The notes under the pieces are model-generated. The model ran no database searches and had not been told where the DNA came from. It saw only the letters and a list, made by a program, of their open reading frames with translations. DNA of 45,619 nt, from the NCBI RefSeq assembly GCF_003315135.1, contig NZ_QNRK01000009.1, forward strand, positions 3,132 through 48,750. Reading direction: 5' to 3'. The number at the start of each line of letters is the position of its first letter. The stretch's first letter is position 1. Below, piece by piece: positions 6,621 through 15,097 of the stretch. Position numbers and translations under genes: made by a program. The DNA is from Roseiarcus fermentans. GTDB taxonomy: Bacteria; Pseudomonadota; Alphaproteobacteria; Rhizobiales; Beijerinckiaceae.

Positions 6621-9600
6621 CGAGCGTCACACGGATGATGAGGGCCGTCCCCTCGCCGGGCCTGGTTTCGATCTCCAGGCCGCCGTGGATAGCGGCCAGG
6701 CGTTCGCGCATGCCGAGCAACCCCAGGCGGGAAGAGGCGCGGGTCAAAGTCTCGGGGTCGAACCCGACCCCATTGTCCTCGACGATCATGACCACATCGT
6801 TCGCCGAAGCTTTCAGGACGACCCCGACGTTTCCGGCGTGGGCGTGTTTGACTATGTTCGTTATGCCCTCCTGCAAGACCCTGTAAAGCGCCGTTTCGAC
6901 ATTGCCGGGCAGTCTTCGTCCTTTCAGGGCCAGATGGACGTCGAAGCGCATCCCGGAGCGACGCGCCCACTCGTCGAGGAATTGCTGGATCGCCGCCTCG
7001 AGGCCGATATCGTCGAGCGCGGTCGGGCGCATCTCCCAGGCGAGGCGGCTGACCTCGTTGCCGATCGCGCCGGTCAGGCCCTTGAGATCGGCGACCCCGG
7101 CGCGCAGCGGCGACCCGACCGCCAGGCCCTGATTGAACGTCTCCAGCTTGATGTTCACCGCCGCCAGGTATTGCCCGAGGGAATCGTGCAGTTCGCGCGC
7201 GATCCGCTGGCGTTCCTCTTCCTGACGGTCGACCACGCTGCGCAGGACCTCGGACAGTTTCGCCTCCGCCGCCCGCTGGTCGGTGACGTCGACGTAGCTG
7301 GCGCGCAGCAGACGGACATTCGACTGCAGCCGGACGAGGGTCACGCGGGTCAGTCGTTCTTCGCCCGACGGTCTGCGGATGCGTCGCTCGTAGTTGACTT
7401 CCTCGCCGGCGAGGGCGCGTTCGTTGTGCTCGGCGAGGGATTGCGCCAAAGGCGGCGCATCGGGTCGGTGCGCCGCGTGGAAATGCTGGGCGCCGCGCTC
7501 GAGAATCACCTCGCGAGACACGCCGAACAGCCGCTCGGCGGCCTTGTTGGCGGCCACGAGGCGATCGTTGTCGAAGTCGATGAGCAGGATCGCGTCGGGC
7601 GCCTCCTCGATCAGCATGCGGAAGCGTTCCTCGCTGGCGCGCAGCGAGGCCTCGGCCCTGCGGCGCTGCGAGATGTCGCGCAGGAACAGGATGCGGCCCA
7701 GGAACTCGCCGTCGGCGGTCTCGAGCGGGGAGGAGATGCGATCGAGCACGCGGCCGTCCCGCAGGGTCAGTTCGTCGTGAACCAGTTCCGCCGGATGCTC
7801 GCTGTCATGCCGCACCCCGCGCAGGAACGCCTCGCCGTCGAGCATGCGCTGGGCGGCCATCGCCAGCGCCGGCCCGTCGCGTCCCGGCGCCAGGAGCTCG
7901 GCGGGCAAGTCCATGATCTCGCCGAAGCGCTTGTTGACAGAGAGAATCCGCGCCGCCGGGTCGACCACCAGAATCCCGTCGGGCGACGATTCATGCACCG
8001 CGGCGAGGATCGCCGCCGCCGACGCGAGCGCCCGTTGCGCCGTGTTGCGCGCGGTCACGTCGAGAACGATGGCGATCGACGCCAACCTGCCCTCGACGGT
8101 CGACCGCGAGGCGTTGACGAGGATCTCGATGACGCCGCCGTCGCGGGCGCGCAGGGTCGAGGCGATCTGCGCGACGGCGCCGGTCTCGAACTGCCCGCGC
8201 AGATGACGCATGACCACCGGACGCTCGCCTTCGGGAACGATATCCAGCAGCGGCCGACCGACGAGTTCGTCGCGCGCGTATCCGATCATGCCGGCGAAGC
8301 AGCCGTTGCAGTAGCCGATCGTTCCGTCGTCGCGGACGATCACGATTCCGGCGACGTCCTGTTCGACGAGGCTGCGGAACTTCGCCTCCTCCTCCCGGAT
8401 CCGCGCTTCGTTGCGCTCGCGTTCGGTCACGTCGTGCAGCACGAACAGGCCGCCCCGGTCCGGCATCGGGCGGAAATACGCTTCGACCCGCCGGCCGTCG
8501 TGCATGGTTCGCATCGCGCTCCTGGGCTCCTGCGCGCGGAACCGGGCGAGGCGCTCGCGGACGGCCTCCTCCACGTCCTTGTCGCCGTAGTCGCCCCGGG
8601 CGGCGCAGAACCGGACCAGGTCCTCGCGCGACCCCCCGGGCGTCAGCAGTCCCGGCGGCGCGCCCAGCATGTCCGCCATCACCGCGTTGCACATGCGCAA
8701 CCTGAGGTCGGGGCCGTAGACCGCGATCGCCTCGCCGATGTTCTCCAGCACCGTTTCCAGGAGCGCGGTCTTCTCCGCCAGCTTCGCATCCTGCTCGGCG
8801 CGTTCGGTGACGTCGCGGAAGATGTAGATCCCGCCGCCGTCGGGCGTCGGATTGAACCGGGTTTCGAACACGCGTCCGTTAGGGGTTCTGCGAGTCCGGG
8901 TCCACGGTTTCCGGCGGCGGAACTGGGCGATCCTGTCGAGCACGGCCGCCTCCGCGTCGACATTGCCGAGGTCGCCGCGCAAAGCCTGAAATCGAACGAT
9001 GTCGGCGAACGGAGTTCCCGGCCGGCCGAGCTCGGCCGGCGCGTCGAACATCGTCGCCGCGGCCGCGTTGAACGTCCGCAGCCTCAGATCGGGGCCGTAG
9101 ACCGAGATCCCCTCGCCCATGTTCTCCAGGGTCGCCTCGAGGAGCGCGGTCCGCTCGGCGAGCTTGGCTTCGGCGTCGGCGCGTTCGGTGACGTCGCGCA
9201 TCACGTAGACGCCGCCGCCGTCGGGCATGGGATTGAAATGGACGTCGACGACACGCCCGGCGAGCACGACCCTCTCGCTCCAGCGCGCTCGCGCCCGGAA
9301 CCGCCCGATCCGCTCACGGACGCTCGCGTCCGGATCGACGTCGCCGAAGTCGCCGCGCTTCGCGCGCAGCCGGATGATCTCCGCCAGAGAGACGCCGGAC
9401 GACATCGCCGCGCGCAGATCGAGCATCTCCGCAATGACCCTGTTGTAGGTCAGAAGCTCGAGATTCGGCCCGAAGACCGCGATGCCGTCGCCCGTGTTCT
9501 CCAGCGTGGTTTCGAGAAGCGCGGTCCTCTGGGCCAGTTTCGCCTCGGCGTCGGCGCGTTTGGTGATGTCGTGAAAGATGAAGACGCCGCCGCCTTCGGG

Positions 9601-11487
9601 CGTGGGATTGAACCGGAGTTCGATCGCGCGGCCGTTGCGATCGCGCCGCGTCTCGCTCCAGGGCTCTTGCGCCCGGAATCGGGCGATGCGGAAGGCGACC
9701 AGGGATTCGACGTCGCCTTCGCCGAAGTCGCCGCGCTGGGCGCGGAACCGCATCACCTCCTCGAACGAGGTGTCCGGCTGCAGCAGCGCGGGCGGCAGCT
9801 CCAGCATATCTATGCAGATCTTGCTGCGGATCACCAGCCGAAGGTCGGGACCGTACACCGAAAAGCCTTCGCCCATGTTCTCGAGGGCGGCTTCGAGGAG
9901 CGCGCTCTTCTGGGCCAGTTGCGCTTCGAATGCGGCGCGCTCGGTGACGTCCCGGTACATGTAGATGCCGCCGCCGGCAGGCGTGGGCGTGAACCGGGTC
10001 TCCATGACGCGCCCATCGTTGAGGCGGCGGGCGCCGACGAATGGCTTTTGCGCAAGGAATTGGGCGATCCGGGGCGCGACGAAGGACTCGACGTCGCCGC
10101 TGCCCGTCTCGTCGGTTCCGGAGAGAAAGCGGAGGACATCGTCGTAGGCGGCGCCGGGTCGCGCGATTTCCGGCGGAATCTTTCCCATCCGGACCGCGAA
10201 ATCATTGACCAGCAGCAGCCTGCGGTCGGCGTCGAAGGCGGCGATGCCCTCGCCCATGTTTTGCAGCGTCGCTTCGAGAAGCGCAGTCTTCTCGGCCAGC
10301 TTCGACTCCGCTTCCGCCTGCTCGGTCACGTCGCGCAGGACATAGACGGCGCCGCCGTCGGGCAGCGGGTGGAAGCGAACCTCGATCAGGCGGCCGTTGG
10401 GCCGGCGTTCGGTCCGGATCCAGGGCCGTCCGGCGCGAAACTGCGCGACGGCGTCCCGGACGCGGGCCTCCGCGCCGACGTCGCCGAAGTCCCCGTGGGC
10501 GACGCGGAGCCGCACCACGTCCTCGAAATCGGTCCCGAGCCGCGCGAGTTCCGGCGCATCGAGCAGCTGCGCCGCGGCGTCGTTCCACATCATAAGCTTG
10601 AGATTTCGATCGAAGACCGCTATCCCCTCGCCCATGTTTTCCAGGACGGTTTCGAGAAGCGCGGTCTTCTCGGCCAGCGCGTTCTCCCGCGTCTTGAGGT
10701 CCGTGATGTCGGTACGGAGCGCGACGAGCCCTCCGTCCGAGGTCCGGCGTTCCTCGATGCGGATCCAGCGCCCGGCGACAGTCAACTGCTCGATGGCGCC
10801 GGACGGGTTGCGGCGCCGCTCAGTCCGCGCGCGAACCCATGCCTCCTCCTGCCCCGGTTCGACGGGTCCGTGCCCCCGGTCGAGCCCGGCGCGGAGAATG
10901 CGGTCGAACGGCGCGCCGGGGCGCAGGACGTCGGCGAGCGCTGGATACATCTCGCGTGTGGCCTGATTGCACACGACCAGCCGGTCGTCCGAATTGTAGA
11001 GGAGAAAGCCGCCCGGAATGATCTCGATGGCGTCCCCGAGGCGCCGCTCGGCCTCCTCGGCGCGACGGAGGGCTTCCTCCAGCCGGCGGGTCAGGTCTTC
11101 CGCCCTCTGTTCCGCCTCGATGCGCGCCGTGACGTCATCGCCCGAGATGACGAGCCCGCCGATGGCGCCGTCCCCGTCCCGCCACGGGCATATCTCGTAG
11201 CTGAGCCATCGAACGCGGCCGTCGGGACGGACGAACCGTTCTCCCTCCGAGGTTTCGATCGCGCCCGCCAGGCACCGCCGATGCGCCCCCTTCCAGATCC
11301 CGCCTCCGTCCGGATAGTCTTCGTAATGGCCGCGGCCGACCGGCGTCCGTTCCAGGCCCATGAACGCGAGCCATCGCGCGCTCGCCGCCAGGTACCGCAT
11401 CTCGCGGTCGAACATCGCCATCGCCTTGGGCGATTGGGCGACGAACTGGCGGAGGCTGTCAGAGACGAGAACCATGGCCGCAATCAT
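6595..11487 (-). CDS. Multi-PAS sensor histidine kinase (HisKA_3 type)
   Basis: 1630 residues, very large for the NarX/DegS-like class. Order: PAS with PAC (about 10-125), coiled coil (130-150), a divergent PAS_7 (150-262), six tandem PAS_7 units of about 125 residues (266-1030, each opening with a version of LAEKTALLETVLENMGEG), three ordinary PAS domains (about 1037, 1159 and 1287), HisKA_3 with ARELHDSLGQ (near 1420) and HATPase_c with NGVGFD and GLLGMRERL. There are no transmembrane segments, so it is probably cytoplasmic. PAS domains may bind heme, flavin or small ligands. No Cys/His motif identifying a cofactor stood out. The start is uncertain: ATG codons at 11487 and 11475 both lack a strong ribosome site. 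Confidence 0.93.
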   Translation of the reverse strand: MIAAMVLVSDSLRQFVAQSPKAMAMFDREMRYLAASARWLAFMGLERTPVGRGHYEDYPDGGGIWKGAHRRCLAGAIETSEGERFVRPDGRVRWLSYEICPWRDGDGAIGGLVISGDDVTARIEAEQRAEDLTRRLEEALRRAEEAERRLGDAIEIIPGGFLLYNSDDRLVVCNQATREMYPALADVLRPGAPFDRILRAGLDRGHGPVEPGQEEAWVRARTERRRNPSGAIEQLTVAGRWIRIEERRTSDGGLVALRTDITDLKTRENALAEKTALLETVLENMGEGIAVFDRNLKLMMWNDAAAQLLDAPELARLGTDFEDVVRLRVAHGDFGDVGAEARVRDAVAQFRAGRPWIRTERRPNGRLIEVRFHPLPDGGAVYVLRDVTEQAEAESKLAEKTALLEATLQNMGEGIAAFDADRRLLLVNDFAVRMGKIPPEIARPGAAYDDVLRFLSGTDETGSGDVESFVAPRIAQFLAQKPFVGARRLNDGRVMETRFTPTPAGGGIYMYRDVTERAAFEAQLAQKSALLEAALENMGEGFSVYGPDLRLVIRSKICIDMLELPPALLQPDTSFEEVMRFRAQRGDFGEGDVESLVAFRIARFRAQEPWSETRRDRNGRAIELRFNPTPEGGGVFIFHDITKRADAEAKLAQRTALLETTLENTGDGIAVFGPNLELLTYNRVIAEMLDLRAAMSSGVSLAEIIRLRAKRGDFGDVDPDASVRERIGRFRARARWSERVVLAGRVVDVHFNPMPDGGGVYVMRDVTERADAEAKLAERTALLEATLENMGEGISVYGPDLRLRTFNAAAATMFDAPAELGRPGTPFADIVRFQALRGDLGNVDAEAAVLDRIAQFRRRKPWTRTRRTPNGRVFETRFNPTPDGGGIYIFRDVTERAEQDAKLAEKTALLETVLENIGEAIAVYGPDLRLRMCNAVMADMLGAPPGLLTPGGSREDLVRFCAARGDYGDKDVEEAVRERLARFRAQEPRSAMRTMHDGRRVEAYFRPMPDRGGLFVLHDVTERERNEARIREEEAKFRSLVEQDVAGIVIVRDDGTIGYCNGCFAGMIGYARDELVGRPLLDIVPEGERPVVMRHLRGQFETGAVAQIASTLRARDGGVIEILVNASRSTVEGRLASIAIVLDVTARNTAQRALASAAAILAAVHESSPDGILVVDPAARILSVNKRFGEIMDLPAELLAPGRDGPALAMAAQRMLDGEAFLRGVRHDSEHPAELVHDELTLRDGRVLDRISSPLETADGEFLGRILFLRDISQRRRAEASLRASEERFRMLIEEAPDAILLIDFDNDRLVAANKAAERLFGVSREVILERGAQHFHAAHRPDAPPLAQSLAEHNERALAGEEVNYERRIRRPSGEERLTRVTLVRLQSNVRLLRASYVDVTDQRAAEAKLSEVLRSVVDRQEEERQRIARELHDSLGQYLAAVNIKLETFNQGLAVGSPLRAGVADLKGLTGAIGNEVSRLAWEMRPTALDDIGLEAAIQQFLDEWARRSGMRFDVHLALKGRRLPGNVETALYRVLQEGITNIVKHAHAGNVGVVLKASANDVVMIVEDNGVGFDPETLTRASSRLGLLGMRERLAAIHGGLEIETRPGEGTALIIRVTLDASTDTRR
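8410..10690 (-). repeat. Six tandem PAS_7 coding repeats, period about 375-385 bp
   Basis: The units open near 10680, 10310, 9925, 9545, 9170 and 8785 on the minus strand. Each encodes the LA(E/Q)(K/R)(T/S)ALLE helix, a GEGI(A/S)V(F/Y) core, a (R/K)GDFGD-type loop and a (F/V)xPxPxGGG(I/V)(Y/F) strand, ending in DVTER. Unit boundaries fall at the signalling helix between PAS domains, which suggests growth by unequal recombination. Confidence 0.9.
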
Positions 11488-11562
11488 AGCAGCGCCACGG
11501 GGAATTCCGCTACGACGCCGACATTTCGTCCGAGCCGTCCGCGACGCCGCGGGCGGCGGCCC

Positions 11563-12243
11563 TCACGCGCGCAGGCCCGCCGGCCGGGCGACCCGCTGCT
11601 CGATCAGGGCGACGATGCGCGGGTCGGCGAAGTCGGCGACGCCGAACAGCGCGCCGGCCTCGATCAGGGCGCGTTCGTCGAGCGAGGTGGCGAGGCCGAC
11701 GACCGCGAGGCCGGCCGCGGCGGCCGAGCGGACGCCGGTGGGCGAGTCCTCGAAGGCCACCGAGCGGGCGGCGACCGCGCCGGTGAGCTCGAGCCCGCGC
11801 AGGTAGGGCAGCGGGTCGGGCTTCGCCCGTTCCAGCTCCGCGCCGACGATCACGATCCCGAGCCGGTCGGCGAGACCGAGCGCGGCCAGCACCGCCTCGG
11901 CGTTGGCGCGGGGCGCGTTGGTCACGACCGCGCGCTCAAGCCCGAGCCGATCGGCGAAATCCAGCAGCGCCGCCGCGCCCGCGATCGGTTCGATGCCTTC
12001 GAGGTCGGCGCGATAGGCGGCCTCCTTCTCCTCCAGCGTCGCGCGCTGGCGTTCGGGGGAGAGATGCGGAAGGAACAGTCTTCCGATCAACTCGTTCGAC
12101 GCGCCGTGAATGCGGGCGTTGTAGGTGTCCTGGTCGACGGCGATGCCGAAGGGCGCGAACACGCGCCGGAAGGCGGCCAGGTGCTTCGCGTCGCTGTCGA
12201 CCAGCGTGCCGTCGAGATCAAACAGAAGCGCCGCCCCGCTCAC
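11563..12243 (-). CDS. HAD-superfamily hydrolase (beta-phosphoglucomutase-like phosphatase)
   Basis: 226 residues. Motif I is FDLDGTLVDSD with the two catalytic aspartates. Motif II is VVTNAPR, the motif III lysine is in RAKPDPLPYL and motif IV is FEDSPTGVRSA. The helical cap between motifs I and II places it in subfamily I, like phosphoglycolate or sugar-phosphate phosphatases. It starts with GTG at 12243, and this codon overlaps the TGA of the upstream uxaA gene (ATGTGAGC), a strong sign of translational coupling. The substrate is probably a phosphosugar or sugar-acid phosphate, inferred from the neighbour only. Confidence 0.9.
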   Translation of the reverse strand: MSGAALLFDLDGTLVDSDAKHLAAFRRVFAPFGIAVDQDTYNARIHGASNELIGRLFLPHLSPERQRATLEEKEAAYRADLEGIEPIAGAAALLDFADRLGLERAVVTNAPRANAEAVLAALGLADRLGIVIVGAELERAKPDPLPYLRGLELTGAVAARSVAFEDSPTGVRSAAAAGLAVVGLATSLDERALIEAGALFGVADFADPRIVALIEQRVARPAGLRA

Positions 12244-13763
12244 ATCGTCGCCCCGATCTGCCACGGCGCGAACTCGGCCTCGCCGTAGCCGAGCGCTTCC
12301 GACTTCGTCGGCTCGCCCGACGCGACCGCCAGGATCCTTTCGAAGATCTCCCGGCCCTTGTCGGCGATCGACACGCCGTCCAGCACGTCGCCGCAGTTGA
12401 TGTCCATGTCTTCGATCATCCGCCGGTAGACCTCGCTGTTGGTGGCGAGTTTGATCGAGGGCGTCGGCTTGCAGCCGAAGGCCGAGCCGCGGCCGGTGGT
12501 GAACGCGAGCACGTTGGCGCCGCCTGCCACCTGCCCTGTCGCCGAGACCGGATCGTAACCCGGCGTGTCCATGAACACGAATCCCCTGGCCGTCACCGGC
12601 TCGGCGTATTTGTAGACTGCGTTGAGCGGGGTCGTCCCGCCCTTCGCGGCGGCGCCGAGCGATTTTTCCAGGATCGTGGTGAGGCCGCCGGCCTTGTTGC
12701 CCGGAGACGGGTTGTTGTTCATCTCGCCGCCGTTGCGGGCGCAATAGTCCTCCCACCAGCGGATCCGCGCGAGCAGCTTTTCACCCACTTCCGGAGTCGC
12801 CGCCCGGCGGGTCAGCAGATGCTCGGCGCCGTAGATCTCCGGCGTCTCGGAGAGGATCGCGGTCCCGCCGTTGCGCACCAGAATGTCGGCCGCGGCCCCG
12901 AGCGCCGGATTGGCGGTGATGCCGGAATAGCCGTCCGAGCCGCCGCACTGCAGCGCCAGCGTCAGCGCGCTGGCCGGCGCCGGTTCGCGGCGGACGGCGT
13001 CGAGCCGGGGCAGCATCGACCGCACCCGCTCGAGCCCGGCTTCGACCGTCTTGCGGGTGCCCCCGGTCGCCTGGATGGTCAGACTCTGGAACGAATCGCC
13101 CTCGACGAGGGAATATTCCTCTTTCATGCGGGAGATCTGAAAGACCTCGCAGCCGAGCCCGATCATCAGCGTGGCGCCGACGTTCGGATTGGCGGCGTAG
13201 CCCCACTCGGTCCGCATGAAGGTCTCGAACCCCTCGCCTTTCGACGCCATGCCGCAGCCGGTTCCGTGGACGAGGGCGATGACGCCGTCGACGTTGGGGT
13301 AATCGGCCAGCATCCCGGAGCGCTCGACCTCGCGCGCGATCAGCCGCGCCGTCGTCGCCGAACAGTTCACCGAGGTGAGCAGCGCGAGATAGTTGCGCGT
13401 CCCGACCTTGCCGTTGGCCCTGCGGAAACCGTCGAAGGTCGGCTGGTCGGCGACCGGCGCGATGACTTCGGGGACCGCGCCCTCGCCGAAGCGATGCTCG
13501 CGGGCGAAATCCTTCATCGCGCAATTGTGCTCGTGCACCCATTCGCCGGCTGCGATCGGCCGCGAGGCGACGCCGATGACCTGCCCGAACTTGAGGATCG
13601 CTTCGTCGGCGGCGATCGGCGACACCGCCATCTTGTGGCCCCTGGGAATGCGCTCGCGCGCGGTCGCGCCGCCCTCCAGCGTGGCGGAGGCGGGAATGTC
13701 GTCGATTGCGACGACGACGTTGTCGGCCGCGTTCAATCGCAGGCTGCGCGGCGTGGCCGCCAT
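12240..13763 (-). CDS. uxaA: Altronate/galactarate dehydratase family protein
   Basis: 507 residues, full length for the UxaA/GarD family. The N-terminal SAF domain (about 1-95) contains IPRGHKMAV and HEHNCAMKDF. The large dehydratase domain shows GTRNYLALLTSVNCSATTA, HGTGCGMA, LGCEVFQI, LQCGGSDGYSGITANPALG, NNNPSPGNKAGGLTTI and FTTGRGSAFGCKP. The family removes water from sugar acids such as D-altronate or D-galactarate with a metal cofactor, and this sequence alone does not decide the substrate. It follows a GntR regulator gene by 33 bases and overlaps the HAD gene, forming a gntR-uxaA-HAD operon. Upstream GAGGAG supports the start. Confidence 0.93.
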   Translation of the reverse strand: MAATPRSLRLNAADNVVVAIDDIPASATLEGGATARERIPRGHKMAVSPIAADEAILKFGQVIGVASRPIAAGEWVHEHNCAMKDFAREHRFGEGAVPEVIAPVADQPTFDGFRRANGKVGTRNYLALLTSVNCSATTARLIAREVERSGMLADYPNVDGVIALVHGTGCGMASKGEGFETFMRTEWGYAANPNVGATLMIGLGCEVFQISRMKEEYSLVEGDSFQSLTIQATGGTRKTVEAGLERVRSMLPRLDAVRREPAPASALTLALQCGGSDGYSGITANPALGAAADILVRNGGTAILSETPEIYGAEHLLTRRAATPEVGEKLLARIRWWEDYCARNGGEMNNNPSPGNKAGGLTTILEKSLGAAAKGGTTPLNAVYKYAEPVTARGFVFMDTPGYDPVSATGQVAGGANVLAFTTGRGSAFGCKPTPSIKLATNSEVYRRMIEDMDINCGDVLDGVSIADKGREIFERILAVASGEPTKSEALGYGEAEFAPWQIGATM

Positions 13764-13796
13764 GGCTGTCTTGCTCCTCGACGTTATGGTTGCGGC

Positions 13797-14480
13797 TCAG
13801 GCCGCGAAGATGCCGGGCCGCTCCTGCGCGACCCTTTCCAGGAGTTCGGCGGTCACGCCGAGGTGGCGCGTCATCGCGTCGCGCGCCGCCGCGGCGTCGC
13901 CGGCCTCGATCGCCCGGGCGACCGCGCGATGCTCGGCCAGCGCCTCCCGGATGCGGCCGGGCGGCGCCATCAAGATCCGCCGCACGCGCTCCAGATGAAC
14001 GCGAAGTCCGTCCAGAACCTCGCCGGCCCGCGCCATCGCGAGGCGGGCCGTGAGGATCTGGTGGAACGCGACGTCGGCGCCGTAGAAGGCCGCGCGGTCC
14101 TCGGCGTCGACGGCGGCTTCCGCCTCCGTCAGATTGGCGCTCAGCGCCTCCGTGTCGGCGGGCGTCATCCGGCGCGCGGCCTCGGCGGCGATTTCCCCCT
14201 CGAGCGCGCTGCGGATGAACAGCCGCTCGCGCACGTCGTTGAGCGAAATGCGCGAGACGAACGATCCGTGCTGGGGCGCGACGTCGACGAGCTGGTCATA
14301 GGCGAGCCGGCTGACCGCGGCCGAGACCGGATAGCGCGAGACGTTGAACTTCTCGCACAGCTCCGCTTTCTCGATCAGGCTGCCGGGCTCGAGCGCGCCT
14401 GTCAGAATGGCTCTCTTCAGCTCGCCGTACACGGCGTCGGCTTTCGAATGGGCGCCCTTGGCCAATGTTCCTGCCCACAA
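13797..14480 (-). CDS. GntR/FadR-family regulator with FCD domain
   Basis: About 227 residues. The N-terminal winged HTH (HSKADAVYGELKRAILTG, KFNVSRYPVSAAVSRL) is followed by a helical FCD ligand domain with the metal-site pattern of acidic and histidine residues (YGADVAFHQIL, LAEHRAVARAI, TRHLGVT). FCD regulators next to sugar-acid dehydratases usually repress them until a sugar acid binds, a role inferred here from position. No ATG is available in frame. The frame opens with TTG at 14480, but a TTG at 14465 preceded by AGGA may be the real start. Normal Arg-Pro replaced by Tyr-Pro in the HTH (SRYPVSAA versus the usual SR.PVREAL) is unusual. Confidence 0.88.
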   Translation of the reverse strand: MWAGTLAKGAHSKADAVYGELKRAILTGALEPGSLIEKAELCEKFNVSRYPVSAAVSRLAYDQLVDVAPQHGSFVSRISLNDVRERLFIRSALEGEIAAEAARRMTPADTEALSANLTEAEAAVDAEDRAAFYGADVAFHQILTARLAMARAGEVLDGLRVHLERVRRILMAPPGRIREALAEHRAVARAIEAGDAAAARDAMTRHLGVTAELLERVAQERPGIFAA

Positions 14481-15097
14481 ACGGCAGCCCGCGACCCCTC
14501 TGTCGGCTCCGAGCTGACATGCTAGAGGCTAATGAGCCGTCGCGGACTCGTCAATGCCGCTCGCGCCGAGGGATCGGGCTGGCCATCCCGGTTCACGATC
14601 GTTCGGGTCGGGCGCCGCCTGCGGCCCTTCGTTCTGGATCTCTCGTGGCCGCCGCGGGCGAGGCCGGGAGCCGAACGGCGCAGGGCGGCCGTGGTCTCGG
14701 GTCGGCGGTCGCCCATGATCTCGACGCACAGCAGCGAGCCCATGCGCCCGGCGCCCCGTTGGGCGCGCGCCGTGGGCGGAAGCGGCGCCCGAAGCCGAGC
14801 CGTCGGCGTGTTCGACGAGGGTCGCGAACGCTCCCGATCGTCTGAAGACGCCAACAGACGCACGCGGAAGCGCGGCCGCCCCATTCGAGCCTCGAAGTCG
14901 AAGCGCGGCCGCATCGAAGCGCCCTCCGACGAATTAAATATACATATTTTATAGAATCTCTTGACGAAGTTCGTTCGCCGTGGAAAGAACGACTGCGCCG
15001 CAAAGGAGAACGTCCGTCTTGCGTTCGACGATGCGCAACCCGGCGAGGTCGCTCCTTGTTGCGACGCGCACCCGAGCAACCACCAGACGAGTCTGAC
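14481..15097. other. Gap with an AT-rich control region
   Basis: No supported gene on either strand. The long minus-strand frame through here is arginine/proline-rich and antisense to the next gene. The segment 14932-14972 (AATTAAATATACATATTTTA and flanks) is the most AT-rich spot in the neighbourhood and probably contains the promoter of the polysaccharide pyruvyl transferase gene. TTGACG occurs at 14961-14966 but has no good -10 at the correct distance. Confidence 0.4.

Noticed and set aside
8410-10690. Regular repeats as a CRISPR or other short-repeat array
   Set aside because: Period about 375-385 bp and open frame through all units; these are PAS domain repeats.
6370-12288. 1972-codon plus-strand frame opposite the histidine kinase
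   Set aside because: It is the antisense shadow of a very GC-rich, repetitive kinase gene. The product is arginine/aspartate-rich without domains, and the minus-strand product has a full, ordered domain set.
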